A stretch of DNA of 64,000 bases from Paramarasmius palmivorus (taxonomy: Eukaryota > Basidiomycota > Agaricomycetes > Agaricales > Marasmiaceae). Position 1 is the stretch's first letter; every line of letters begins with the position of its first letter. The position numbers were made by a program, and so were the translations under genes. The stretch is from assembly GCA_037176845.1 (NCBI GenBank), contig JAYKXP010000087.1, forward strand, positions 160,914 to 224,913. The letters run 5' to 3'. Under the pieces are notes generated by a model that was given only the letters and a program-made list of their open reading frames with translations, was not told where the DNA came from and did not search any database. Positions 1-11,091 of this stretch are shown here, in pieces.

Positions 1-1327
1 TGTGCAAAGGGCTCTATGTGGATGATTCATCCAATGTAAATCATTCGGTTGTCAACATGAACAATGGCAGCATAAGTCAGGACGATCATCCTTCCCTTAA
101 CCTCCAGACCTACAGCAGCACCAACACTCTTTTCCAATACCTCATCGGAATTATTCCTGTACACAATATCATCCGGGGAATCAGCTGGTCTCACAGATTA
201 ACCCCAGAGCGGCCCAACAACAAAGACGCCAAACTCATCCTCTCATCTCTCCCTGACACAATCTACCACAGAACAACTCGAGAGGTCATCACTCACTACC
301 CGGGAGACAGAGATCGATGGTATTATGACCCTTGGGAGGAGCAGTTTCATGTACCGGATGCTATGCGAGAAAACATGCACGTGATGGATGATGGATCGGT
401 GAGGTGCGTTTGAAATGGTGTCAAAGTGGTTATTTGGGCTGATTGGGGGTATAGGTTTATGTTGATGCCAGCGAACATTGCCAGCGTCGAGTCGTTTGGG
501 TTATGTTACTATTTGGCACCTGGGGCTGTGCGGGATTCCTTTCTGGATTCATGGGTGTCGCAGGCACGTGGGATTTTCAGCCAGCTTGGGATTGAAGAGG
601 GTGAATGGGGGAAGTATTGTGAGTTTATTGTGGTTCTTGTCAGAGTGCCGGTACTGATTGATTTATGTTAGCCATTCTTGTTGAATTCCAGCTTCAGTTT
701 GAATGTGAATGGGACAAAGGATCACATACACCCACTGACACCCCCACCAGCACCCCGGTATACCTCTTCATCCGACCAGTACCCTGCCCCTCTGATGATG
801 AGAACAAGTGGGATGCTTGGCTGGGAGGGAGGAGGTACTATTGGTCACTCGACTCCACTGGGAAAGGGGAGATGTTGGAGGATGAGCAGCGGAGGTTGGG
901 GCTTCCGTCATTCGAGACTTCTATTGAAGTTTGGCATCGTTGGTGGGATTGTGACACCCATGAGGCGATCAAAATGGTCAATCGTCACCAGGGCTTTAAT
1001 CTCACGTCGATGGATTTGGCCCGATCTCTTGGGCATACAATTCTTGAAGTTGTTGGTGATGGGTGTTTTGAGGAGGTTGAAGACGAAGGTGAGCACCCTG
1101 TACTTCCTCTGATACACCACTCTTACATAGAACATTCTCTAGATGATGAGCCCTTGGCTATTAATACCAGCAACGAGTCGGCCCAGCCATCTACTCTCCC
1201 ATCGGAATTCAAGGAGAGGATGCGATGGATCTGCACATATCGCTCGTTATTTCTAGGCTATACAAGAATATCATCAAGCAAGGATAGCCTGTGCTTGCAT
1301 GGACCAGATATCGCAGATGTTGATTGA
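1..1327 (+). pseudogene. Kinase-like Agaricomycete family protein, left copy (5' truncated by window)
   Basis: The 5' exons lie outside the window. Three reading blocks (18-413, 426-671, 665-1327) are collinear with the more complete copy at 51097-53192, with nearly the same residues. The last block carries a conserved pattern YYWSLD then LGLPSF then WWDCDTHEA then QGF then LARSLG. I recall this pattern from the C-terminal part of a large Agaricomycete-expanded family whose N-terminal part resembles a degenerate protein kinase; biochemical function is unknown. An in-frame TGA (411-413) separates the first two blocks and is present at the same place in the right copy. The second block ends near 671 and joins the third only through a frame change or an intron. 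It is either a pseudogene or a gene with splice sites I could not resolve. It is followed by R1-type repeat sequence, as in the right copy. Confidence 0.5.
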
Positions 1328-1329
1328 GT

Positions 1330-2059
1330 GGTGTACTGAAATCTTACTTTGTTTAAATTCCTACGATGTTCTGTGTCACAGTGACTTACTATGCTTCGAT
1401 TGGCCTAACTATCATATGTACACCACCTAAGTGTAGTTCTAGTGTAGAAACAGTTTGTATACCCGCGACAGACAAAAATTGTGAATGGCATTTGAGGCAA
1501 CTGGTACGAAGCGCCGAGATGGTGTAATTGCCCCCAGATGTACACACAACTCTAATCCAGTTGCCTTTTTGTCAATACCCACACCCCCAGAAGCTCTAAA
1601 GTAATAGCCCGTAATCCATCTTTATCAACACCCCTGACTTGGATACCTGCGTGGGCAATCGTTCCTTGAGTTTTCGGGGCTTGGGTTTAGGTTTGGCAAT
1701 TTGCGTAGGTGTGAAATCGTTGCTAGCGGCGGAGAGTGCTGGGTCAGATGGGCAGGAGCAGTGGTTATGCCTAGCGTGTGGGTGTGGGATATTGAGTTTG
1801 GCAGGCTGGGACACGGCTTAGCATTGGAGTGAGGTAGTGCCGAAATAGCAGGAACGGAGAAGTGGTGTGGGCTCTGGAGGTGGGACTGCAATGTTGCTTT
1901 TGGTTCTAGTGCAGGTAGGGAGGGGATAGAGTGATGCATATGTCAAAGATCGAGGATTCTGATGTCGTAGGATGACCGAGGCTGAGGGATGCATATCTGG
2001 ATCCTGATATTGAGGCAGGTCAAGGTCTAGGTGGTGACGATGTTGTGAGAGCAAGGAAT
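1330..2059. other. Gene-poor stretch, collinear with 53290-54050
   Basis: No convincing gene is visible. The short reading frames on both strands overlap one another and have no recognisable composition. The whole stretch is collinear with sequence downstream of the second family-gene copy (for example the shared TTGGCAGGCTGGGACACGGC near 1798 and 53769). It is therefore part of a larger direct duplication. Confidence 0.5.
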
Positions 2060-3540
2060 AAAGCAAAGGGATGAAAACACACCTGTTCTTTATTTACTCA
2101 GCCTGCAGAATCCCCACTCTGAGCACCGAAGGAAGTAGGGACATCGAGGTCAAAGGCACGATGCGTGGTGTTGCCCTGAGAGATGGGCTGAGCGTGTTAC
2201 CAGGGATGTGATGAAGGAACACATACCTATGGTGAAGTGTATGGTGAATTGAGAACCTTGACGGCGCATTGGATGGACAAGAGGTAGTGGTCAAGGTGGA
2301 AGTGTTCTATCGCCGGCGCTTCTCTTCTCACAACGACCACCTCCTTCAACGCGTTCATCTCGGTAGGCATAAAAAGGTGTGTTCAAACTTTCTGTATACT
2401 GTTATTAGATCTAACGTACCTTTCAGAAGCTCATAAAAATCGAATACAAGATATACCTCAAGAGGTATAACTGTCGGTATGTTCACTATTCTCGACGTTT
2501 TTCACCCCTGCTCACAGCTCTCCTATAGCTACCCAAGTACAAGCCCCAAAACACCATCTAAACCTTTGAAGATATATTGTAATCAACGCATACCCCAACA
2601 TCTTTCAGTCACCTTCTCAAACGCGCTCCTCGACACCGCTACGACCCCATTCCCAATCACTCCACGACAGTACCATCCACAAAGCCCCAACTACTTCAAC
2701 CTAGGCTTCATTTCTCTCATTCCGCAGTATGGGCTATACACGTCCCTTTTCTTCCTCCTACTCCTGATACGACGGATCCAATGACATGTTCTCTACTTCC
2801 GCATCGTGGTGCTCATGCTGCACTTTTCCCATCTCCACCTCTCAAGATTCCGCAGGATGAACGTCCCCATGAAAGACCTGGCCTACTTCTCCATACGAGG
2901 CCTTTTTTTACCGCTACCATGAACACTCCCAATGTCAACACACCAACAACCATTTCACCCGCTCCCTTTGTCCAGTCCAGGAGTCCAGTCCTATACCTTC
3001 CACCAAGTCGCGGACGCGCTCGTGGTGGTTCATATACGTTTGTAGGGCGATGATAGACTTGTGGATACAAAAATAGGCATGGTAGAATTGACAACTGAGT
3101 CGAGTTTGTTGGCCTACCAGTAAGTGCTCACTGTCCCTCACTTTTCGTCGCGTTTTACTGACATACTATTGTCTCCAGCAACAAAAAACCTTGCTGAAGT
3201 CCGGTTGTAGCGTTTTGGTGAACCAGCAAGCTTGGGAAGCACGTCTCAATCCTACACCTGCAACCTGCCTTTGTTGATACCCAAACGTTACCTCTCTGCC
3301 CCCTACCGCCTCGTAGCCCTACTCCTCCCAAATCCATCCTCCAGATCCATACCCCAAGCTCCTCCTAAGCTTCACAAGCGTTCCCAGGTTGTTCTACCAA
3401 CCAACACCTTCATTTCCCCTTCTTCGGCTCAGCACGTCTACACCCCCAGCTCCACCTCCACTCGAGCTCTGTCTCCTTCGCTCCGTCACTCATCGAGACC
3501 TGCCCAATGAATGAGCTCATTTGTGCCTACTTCACGGAGA
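2060..3540 (+). repeat. Dispersed repeat R1, copy a
   Basis: This copy contains the shared blocks of the repeat I call R1. In order they are: a block with CGCCGGCGCTTCTCTTCTC (near 2310), an intron-like segment from AGGTGTGTTC to a CAG near 2428, an AAGCTCATAAAAATCGAATAC-like block, and a CTCAAACGCGCTCCTCGACA block near 2617. Related blocks recur near 5200/33190, 38560, 40150, 42310 and 54180. No open reading frame is conserved between copies. The repeated GT...AG spacing suggests descent from a spliced transcript or a decayed gene, but that is inference. It is not a recognised transposon class. Confidence 0.5.
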
Positions 3541-5010
3541 AATACTGGTGGTTGTCGTGATACGTCGTCTCGCAATGGAAACGTGCTACGCCCCCATAGG
3601 TTGCAATGGGTAATGGGGGTATGGGCATGGGCAGGACGATGTGTCTGTCTTGGATGAGGAAAAGGTGGCGAGCTAATTGGCTATGGTGTAAGGATGGGAA
3701 GCGCTGCGATTCACTGTCTCGGTGGGTACTGTTCTTTTTGTTCTGCTGTTACCTGAGGTTGACGTTGTTTCATGTCCAGTAGGAACGAACGACGTTAATC
3801 AATGGCGACGCGCGAAGCTTTTGCCACCGCCGTTCTTGAAAACACTCACTACCTTCCGGGTATTGCACGCAACTTGAGATCAAAAGATGTGCCTTTTTTG
3901 CTACTGGTTTTGAATAGGAGTACGTGGATGGTGGTTATGATAATAGCCCACATACGAACTTTGCATTCTCCATTCAACAAGTGTGTACCTTATGCCATAC
4001 ATGCAACAGATCTCCATCTACTCTGAAATACAGTACCTCTACCCAATAATGCGCCGTTATCCAGTCCTTCGGTACATACATTCAAGTCACCCTTTGGCAG
4101 AGAACGATTGCCCTTTGACCGCGGCAAGAAGCTGATCACAATGTCGTGTCGATGTCCATATATGGTAGGCATCCTTCCCAAAATGGAAGGTGGACAAACA
4201 AAAGTGGAGCACGATGATGGTGGGCCTTGAAGCCTGAGGTACGAGCTTTCAACGTTGCTCTAGGACGGTAGTATCAGCATCTTGAGAGCAACTAGCTCGT
4301 AGATCAAGGTGTTACTTACCTAGCTCGTTAACTTCTCTTGAGCTGTGATTTCCATCCTCCCTCAACCGACGAAGGACCGACCTCGACGCTCATTCCAGTT
4401 GAACGTGTAATTCCCCGGGCTTGGTAACCCAATACCCCCAGAATCGCCCCTGCATCCAACGTTGTAGGAGGATCAAGGTCTCCCCGTAGAGGTTCGGACC
4501 GTTCGGTAGGTGTTTGCTGAGGTGTGGAAATGCTAGGACATTCAACGCAGCGGAGGGCGGGATGTGTTGATATTCGTGTAGTCGTTCGGGTTCATGATCT
4601 ATATCTGAAGTTTGAGGATCTAGGCTGCCGTGTAGAGTGAGTAAAGGTCGTGAATATGGAATACTGGTTCTCACCTTGTTCAAGCCCCATGACCCAGCTG
4701 ATATAGTCAGCCAGGCATCTACTCTCCGTCAACTGTTGCATTTGAGCGACGATAGACCGTCGAGACCTTGGGGTGTGGATTTGGGGGTGTTGGTGTCACA
4801 GGCAAGTGTGGAGATCCAGTACATCGATTCCTTGACGATTCTTCTGGTAAGATCAAATTTGGCGTATAGGCAGGGTATATTCGGTTGGGAGGACGGTGGG
4901 ATTGGGCTACGGGAGCTTGGGCAAGGGTGTTCTTGGTGGTAGGCGCCCCGGGTACTCCAAGGTCAATCCCTAGGTGGAGTTGAGGCTATGATAGCTGGAA
5001 ATGAGGCGAA
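3541..5010. other. Gene-poor stretch without recognisable genes
   Basis: Only short overlapping frames occur, the longest about 100 codons with no recognisable features. The last 150 bases resemble the sequence leading into R1 copies at about 1900-2060 and 41900-42060 (a run ending in GCACCTTTT-like sequence). The flank of the next R1 copy therefore begins here. Confidence 0.4.
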
Positions 5011-5244
5011 GTAGTAGAAGCGCACCTTTTCCTGATCATCCAGTCAGCGGACTGCCTACTCAGAGCAACGAAAGAAATCGGATTGTTGAGATTGAAGGCA
5101 TGATGCGTGATTTTGTCCTGAGAGACGGATTGAGTGTACTACCAGGGATGTAGGAGGAGAAACACGTACTTATTGCAACGCCGGAGGAGAGGCTGGTGTG
5201 CAAACTTTTTTTGCCGCCGGCACTTCTCTTCTCCAAAACAATCA
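5011..5244 (+). repeat. Dispersed repeat R1, copy b, left half (split by the giant element)
   Basis: This fragment aligns with 2090-2330 and 42070-42340, including GAGAGACGGATTGAGTGTACT and GCCGCCGGCACTTCTCTTCT blocks. It stops at CCAAAACAATCA (5233-5244). The homology resumes at an identical CCAAAACAATCA at 33192. Joining the two halves across one copy of the 12-mer gives a continuous R1 unit that aligns with 42315-42360 and 54185-54228. Confidence 0.65.
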
Positions 5245-5369
5245 GATAGGCGGCTGGGTGAAAAACAGCCAACTTACCCACGCCTGTCATAATTTAGATA
5301 CCGCGCCTGGCATGTATCTCTGACCGGTTATATCATTGATGACAAATTCAACGACCTTTGTTCAAACCT

Positions 5370-6170
5370 CAGCGTCTACACACCGAGATGCAATGTAACT
5401 CACTTCAAGTCTCAGCGTGGATTCGCCGACCTATTCCACACTAGCAACTCAGCGTCCTATCGCTGAAACATTCTACCTCTCCAGAACTCAGCGTCGCATC
5501 GCTGACACCTGTGACATCGATATCTGCACCTCCCTACCTGTCTCAGCGTGTCCTCGCCGACCTATTCCACACCTTCTCAGCGTCTCCTCGCTGATGTGTA
5601 CCCCCTTCGAAATATCAGCGGACACTCGCTGAGATAAGGCACCACTAGCCGTCTCAGCGTGTTATCGCCACCTCAACGAGTCTCGGCGTCTCATCGCCGA
5701 GGTATTCCACCTCCACCATCTCAGCGTCACCTCGCTGACCTATTTCACGTCCACCATCTCAGCGTCTCATCGCTGAGATATCGCAACTCTACCTCTCTCG
5801 GCGTGTCGTCGCTGACCTATTCCACCTCCACCATTTCAGCGTCTCCTCGCCGACCTATTACACGTCCAACATCTCAGCGTCTCGTCGCTGAGATACTGGA
5901 CCTCCAACATCTCAGCGTGTCATCGCCGACCTATTTCACGTCCAACATCTCAGCGTCTCCTCGCCGACATGATCCGCCTCCACTATCTCAGCGTCTCATC
6001 GCTGGGACATTTCACCTCACACATCTTAGCGTGCCATCGCTGAGGTACTGGACCTCCACCATCTCAGCGTGTCATCGCTGACCTATTCCGCCCATAACAA
6101 CCTAGCCGCCTCCCAGCGCTACAACGCTGACACCTTCACCTGCGTCCCCTCAGCGTCGACACGCTGAGAT
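5370..6170. repeat. Palindrome array A: about 21 units of CTCAGCGTSTCNTCGCTGA
   Basis: About 21 units are spaced roughly 38 bp apart, each with the imperfect palindrome TCAGCG-N6-CGCTGA (variants CGGCG and CGCCGA). They start at about 5369, 5411, 5448, 5488, 5541, 5577, 5613, 5653, 5682, 5719, 5758, 5797, 5835, 5873, 5910, 5949, 5988, 6025, 6063, 6112 and 6150. Spacers are pyrimidine-rich (ACCTATTCCACCTCCACCAT-like). Long open frames across it are just translation of the repeat. The position just inside the left element end and the shared motif with array B suggest a subterminal transposase-binding region. Confidence 0.9.
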
Positions 6171-6353
6171 GCTCGGTTTGGCCGTGTTGATGTAGATTCT
6201 ACGAAAATTTTCTTCGGCCTCATCCACCATACCGCATTCACCGACACATATCTACCCCTGCAAAGTTCGTCTATCCTCCTATTGAGACCAGACCATCTTG
6301 AATAACATTTTCTGTAGATTCAATCCAAGGCCGAGATATCACGGCTCTCCACC

Positions 6354-7433
6354 ATGGACACCTTCCCAACCGAGTTGATCAGCATGATAGTCCAGCATGC
6401 CCTCCCATCCGCACCCATATCGATTGACACATCAACACATCGACGCCTACTCCATCATCTAACCAGTATTTGTCGGAAGTTCCATACAACCACGCTACAA
6501 ACTGCTCGGCTCGAACAGATTGCCCTATATATCGACTCATGCCCCCATAACCAAAATTCACTCAAATTCCTCACGTTTCTTCTTGAGCACGCTCGAACAC
6601 CTCTCAAAATTTCCATACGTTTCAACCCCCTCACTCTCGACACCTTACCTTCATTATGCCCATGCATTGCTCTCCTCCTCACCAAGCCTTGGGACACACT
6701 CACAGTACAGGGTATTAACTGTAACCCTGGGACGGCTGGACAGGTCATTGACGCCCTAATTCCCCAACACGCCCTGACATCGCTGTCCCAGGTCAAGATT
6801 AACGCCGAGGAACACACCACCGACCCACATATAGAGCAGCTGTTTCTCGTTCTCTCCCAAAAGCGTGCCCATGGTCACCTTAACTTGGATCTGTGGCCTT
6901 GGTGCAGTACAAATCTCCAGCACCATCGTTTTCCACATCCACTTCCACACATAACAACACTTCACCTCACCACCAGCTGGCGCAACATTCCTACCATTCT
7001 CTATCTTCTTCCTAATCTCCATTCGGCAACACTGGCAATTGAACGCCCAGATACCCATGCCGGAGACCCCGATCGATATACCGGACCGCGTGTACGGCTT
7101 CCCTTGCTCCAAAATCTCACCATCGTCATAAGCCAACCCATGCAATCCGCGTCTGCCACCATTGCAGACACCGTTCATGGATCTGATTGTTTGTCGAAAC
7201 TTCTCTCGCCCGTCCTCTGTGCCTTTACCCTGCGGTGGAATGCACACCCAGGACCCTCACACTGCCAACACCTACCACGCGGCCTCGGTACGATCCTCAG
7301 GCAACACAGAGACACAATACGCCTGTTTATGTTTCACGATTACACCCATGATCGAAAGGGAATATCAAGCTTGTTACGGAGTAGCGGTGTTCACGATAGT
7401 ATTTTTCGGTATCAAGGATATTTGTCTCCGTAG
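6354..7433 (+). CDS. F-box protein (cargo paralogue 1)
   Basis: Single-exon 359-residue protein. The N-terminus (MDTFPTELISMIVQHAL) is an F-box core of the LP-x-E-L/I-I type. After it comes a short helical segment (HHLTSICRKF) and a long leucine-rich C-terminal region with LRR-like spacing. F-box proteins bind Skp1 and recruit substrates to SCF ubiquitin ligases through the C-terminal part; the substrate here is unknown. The segment SLKFLTFLLEHARTPLKI and the later PCIALLLTKPWDTLTV align with the two minus-strand F-box genes near the other end of the element. The start is the first ATG, immediately before the F-box. It lies 180 bp inside palindrome array A and points inward. Its reading frame is intact. 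Confidence 0.8.
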   Translation: MDTFPTELISMIVQHALPSAPISIDTSTHRRLLHHLTSICRKFHTTTLQTARLEQIALYIDSCPHNQNSLKFLTFLLEHARTPLKISIRFNPLTLDTLPSLCPCIALLLTKPWDTLTVQGINCNPGTAGQVIDALIPQHALTSLSQVKINAEEHTTDPHIEQLFLVLSQKRAHGHLNLDLWPWCSTNLQHHRFPHPLPHITTLHLTTSWRNIPTILYLLPNLHSATLAIERPDTHAGDPDRYTGPRVRLPLLQNLTIVISQPMQSASATIADTVHGSDCLSKLLSPVLCAFTLRWNAHPGPSHCQHLPRGLGTILRQHRDTIRLFMFHDYTHDRKGISSLLRSSGVHDSIFRYQGYLSP

Positions 7434-7535
7434 ATTCTGGCATTGTAATACATACACATAGCCTCATGCTCTATTACGCTCGCTTTTACTTTCAACCAAT
7501 GCGACCCCCACGTGATACAATTGAACTCGCTTACC

Positions 7536-7616
7536 GTAACCTTAGCCTATCTACCATTGTTCTGTCTCATCTCATGTTACCTTAGCCTATCTACCATCGC
7601 TCTGTCCCATCTCATG
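7536..7616 (+). repeat. 41-bp tandem duplication at the start of the zinc-motif gene
   Basis: Two adjacent copies of ACCTTAGCCTATCTACCAT followed by CTGTCCCATCTCATG occur with few differences. The second copy ends at the ATG chosen as the start of the following gene, so the first copy supplies an upstream ATG in the leader. Confidence 0.75.
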
Positions 7617-9234
7617 GCCTCTCCCAGTAAAACCATCACAGCCAAGCAAAAGGCCCAATTCAAAGAATTATACCCCAAGCGCGATCTTAATCATGCAAGC
7701 CAGTGGCTCAAACTGAATGCCTCCAAGGTAAAGCACAACACCATCCTAGACGAGCAACCACCCAGCCCTTTGATATAGACGTGTCGAGCCTGCAAAGCCA
7801 GTGGTACAAAATGTGTCATGCCCGAAGGTGGTACCGCAACACGATGTGTTCCATGTGGCAGCTCCAAACGTACACCTTGTTCGAAAACAATTCTTGAGCG
7901 GAAGGCCCGCATCCTCGCGGCCATGAACCTGACCCATGCTGAATACGACTGTCTCGACGAATGGTATAATGAAAGTGTTTTGATTCCTCGAGCCGAAGCC
8001 AGAAAGGAGCAAAGACGCAACGAAAAAGTGAGCACCGCTAGATGATCTTGTTTACCCACTCAACGTCTCCCCAGGGTCCATCGTCCTCTCAGGTTAACAA
8101 GAACCATAAAAACAATAAGAACACAGTCAGTAATCCATTCTCATTCTTTATCCCTCCAGATCTCAATGTCGTCAACCTTTAGCGTTTGTCATCTGAACGC
8201 AGTACTTCCCCCTCCAACCACCCCAACCACAAACGAAAACCAAGCGCTGTAAACCTCAGTATTACCCCCAAACATGCCATCATCCCTAATGACGCCATAT
8301 ACAGAGCCCTGAACCCCATGCAAAGAGAATCAAAACTGTTGTCCCCGAATCAGAATCCGAGGAAGAGATTGTCACACGAAGGAGACCCCAAAAAAACGTC
8401 ACTGTAGAGGTTAGTTACCTCTCCTGGTCCTTCCCAGCCAGTCTAACTGTATCTAGGTACCACCTGTCCTCCAAACCAGCAAAAAACCTCGCGAAAACTT
8501 GGACTCCGACCAACCCACTGACCACGAGACCGACCAAGATGATATCACTCCTAACGACGCACCCATGGCTGAAGGTCTACGTGGTATAAGCCCAGCTTCC
8601 GTCCACAGCGACACAATGCCAACCAGACAAACTGTGACCGAACACGAAAGCCTTCGTGTACGTCGTTCGCCACTCAGTGCCCAAATTAGAAAGCTGACCG
8701 GAATTAGTCGTGCAAACCTACCAAACAGCCACGCAAGTTGACTTTAAATTGGCCATCAACACCCCCAAACGCACAATCCAACGTTCGCCGGCCCCTGTCT
8801 CCACCAGAACGTAGACATCCCCGGAAGTCAGCGCGGCGTTCCCCCTCGAAATCGGTGACTCCTCCGGCTTCCATCCATTCTATGCCCAAACGCCAAGCAG
8901 AATACAAGACCGACTGAGACATAGCAAAGCCACCCGTGTCAACCTCCGCTGTACCTCAATCCAGCATTAGTCAAAGCCTGCCTCCCCGGTACTTCATCAA
9001 TCTATGGCCACTAATCAGACCATTGCTTACCGTTCTTCTCCTGTTAGGCCAACCATTCCATCTCCGGAGGACTTTAGGCAAATGATTCATGCGCTACGAC
9101 ACGTCAAACGCGCCTTTGAAGATGTCTCCAGCGATCTCCGTTTTAACCGACGAGCACCGGGGGAATCCCTGGGGGATTTGAATGTAGCTATTGACAGATT
9201 TCATTCGGTTCTTGCACCCCACGAAGGAATTTGA
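7614..9234 (+). CDS. Zinc-motif (double Cys cluster) protein, multi-exon, 3' part uncertain
   Basis: Exon 1 (7614-7727, 38 codons) and exon 2 (7779-8027, 83 codons) join in phase across a 51-bp intron with a TATAG acceptor. Exon 2 carries C-x2-C-x6-C then, ten residues later, C-x2-C-x6-C (TCRACKASGTKCV ... RCVPCGSSKRTPCSK). This resembles fungal zinc clusters but lacks the classical full Zn2Cys6 pattern. After it comes a conserved-looking helical stretch (ILAAMNLTHAEYDCLDEWY). Further exons are likely (8186-8407, 8499-8741, last exon ending at 9234), but I could not fix their junctions. A DNA-binding regulatory or transposition-accessory role is inference from the cysteine motif and location inside the KDZ element. 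The LTR element begins 14 bp after the last stop. Confidence 0.5.
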
Positions 9235-9250
9235 ACCATGTAGCCGCTAA

Positions 9251-11091
9251 TGTGTCACAAACAACCTAAGTATAAGTGGTGGGCTCTGCGACTTTGGGTC
9301 ACTAATAGAACTATAGGACACAGCAGAAGCCTAGTAATAGACCACAAATACAAAGATTCAGTAGATGCTGGTTATGAACAGCAGCACACTAGGGGTGACT
9401 AGTTGTGCAAGTGTGGTTCGACGTGATCAGAGTTGCCGTACTTAGAATAGTACACAAACTATAGATCTGAGAGTGATGATACGCTCTTCGTTACTTCAAA
9501 AGCAATCGAGATACACCTTATATTAGGGGCGACTAAAGGTTACGAATGCTTATAATAGGGTAGGAAACAGTCCCAAGTGCTATAGGTAGCGATCTCGAGT
9601 TCAACCAATACTGCCTCAAGTGTACTGATCCTGATAGAATCAAATCAACGAACTGTGCGCAAGCAGGAATCCAACTGACTCTCCAAAATGGTCAATCTGG
9701 GCCACTCTACGTCACTGAAGCTTATAAAAGCTAGTCCGAGGTCTAATCTCTACACAGAAAACGCAATGCAACCAATGCTTTAGAGCTACAGATCACAAGC
9801 CAGAATACTTGATCTCTCTGCCAATACAACTTAAGCTCTTGTATACAGTAAGGTCTCAACTAGACTTTCAATCTAGGGCCTGTCCTGAGGAGTGGAAGCG
9901 AATGCAAAGGTCGTCAATAGATCAACCAGGTCTGATCAGAGGTCGACTCGTAACAAGCATGAAACACCACTGGATCAACTTATATAAGAAGGTCCAATCG
10001 AAATGCACATGTGCCAGCAGATCAACTATCAGATCAAAGAGGTCTATTCGAGCGACAGCCACATACAACCTAATGATATGGGCTACAGAGCACTCTCCCT
10101 TCGTCTTTCTCTGCCCTTCTACCTACAAACTGCAAGCCTATATATACTGTCCAGAAATATAAGTAAAGAAATATGTAATAAAAGATGGAAAACAGACGGA
10201 ACGCAAGCGGAATAAGTGAGGAACAGAGATAGTCCATAGGAAATTATACAAATCAGGAAAATATTACAGTCACAACGTCCATATAAGTCGTTTTATGCGT
10301 GACCAATAAATAGGAATTTCTATCTTTAGACTCAGAGTTGAATCCTGTGCCTGTGGGTTGGCGTTTAGCCCTAGTAAAGTTTATCTTTTCTTTGTGCCAA
10401 GGCACTTATCCACAATGAGAGTCGTTTCCGACTTCTCCACACACCGGAATGCTCAGTCATCCTTGTTTCTGGACCTGGCATATCTTTTACAAGTCTCCGT
10501 GTCCACAAGGAACACTTCTATAAGCAGTTTATCTTCTATATCAGCCTCCATACCATGACAACCATATGCGTCACAGTTCTACAGCTTTGCCTCTGTGTCC
10601 GATCAATAGGAACAACTATGGCCAACAATTCTAGACTCGGCAAGTGCCTTTCATATGCTCTCGGACCATATCTGCCGATGAAGCCGTCTCCTACATCAAC
10701 TTGGATCGTTCCCTTTGAACCCGCTCATCTCTTTGGTTGGTCATGAAGAAGTATTAAAAGTGTTTAAAAGCAAATAGTCCCCTTGATATGTCTTAGACCA
10801 TGCACAGACGGTGTACCAGTCGTGATCCAACATAGTACAGCTCCCTACAGTTTTCAGGAAAGGGTCTGCATTGACAGAACCACTAATATAAGCTATAGCA
10901 GTGGCCAGATACCCATGTGAGGCGTACCATGTAACCATATACCTGCTAATATAAGTGCGTCTGACAAGTCCTTGACTTTGACTAGCTATTCAGGGCTCAT
11001 ACTAGTCCTTCAGAGTCCCAATCATAGCATAACAGAATATAAAAGTGCAATAATGCGTTCAAATAAAAGGTATTAAAAGTCAGGCGTATCA
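9251..11091 (-). repeat. LTR (3' LTR in element orientation)
   Basis: 1841-bp long terminal repeat matching 15097-16931. I counted about six substitutions and twelve 1-bp indels against its partner. All indels fall between about 9690 and 10480. Ends read TGTGTCAC and GCGTATCA on the plus strand. Confidence 0.9.

Noticed and set aside
5370..6170. CRISPR-like array or coding repeat protein
   Set aside because: Regular spacing near 38 bp, but repeats are variable palindromes with similar (not unique) spacers in a eukaryotic genome. The long frames across it are translations of the repeat, present in more than one frame.
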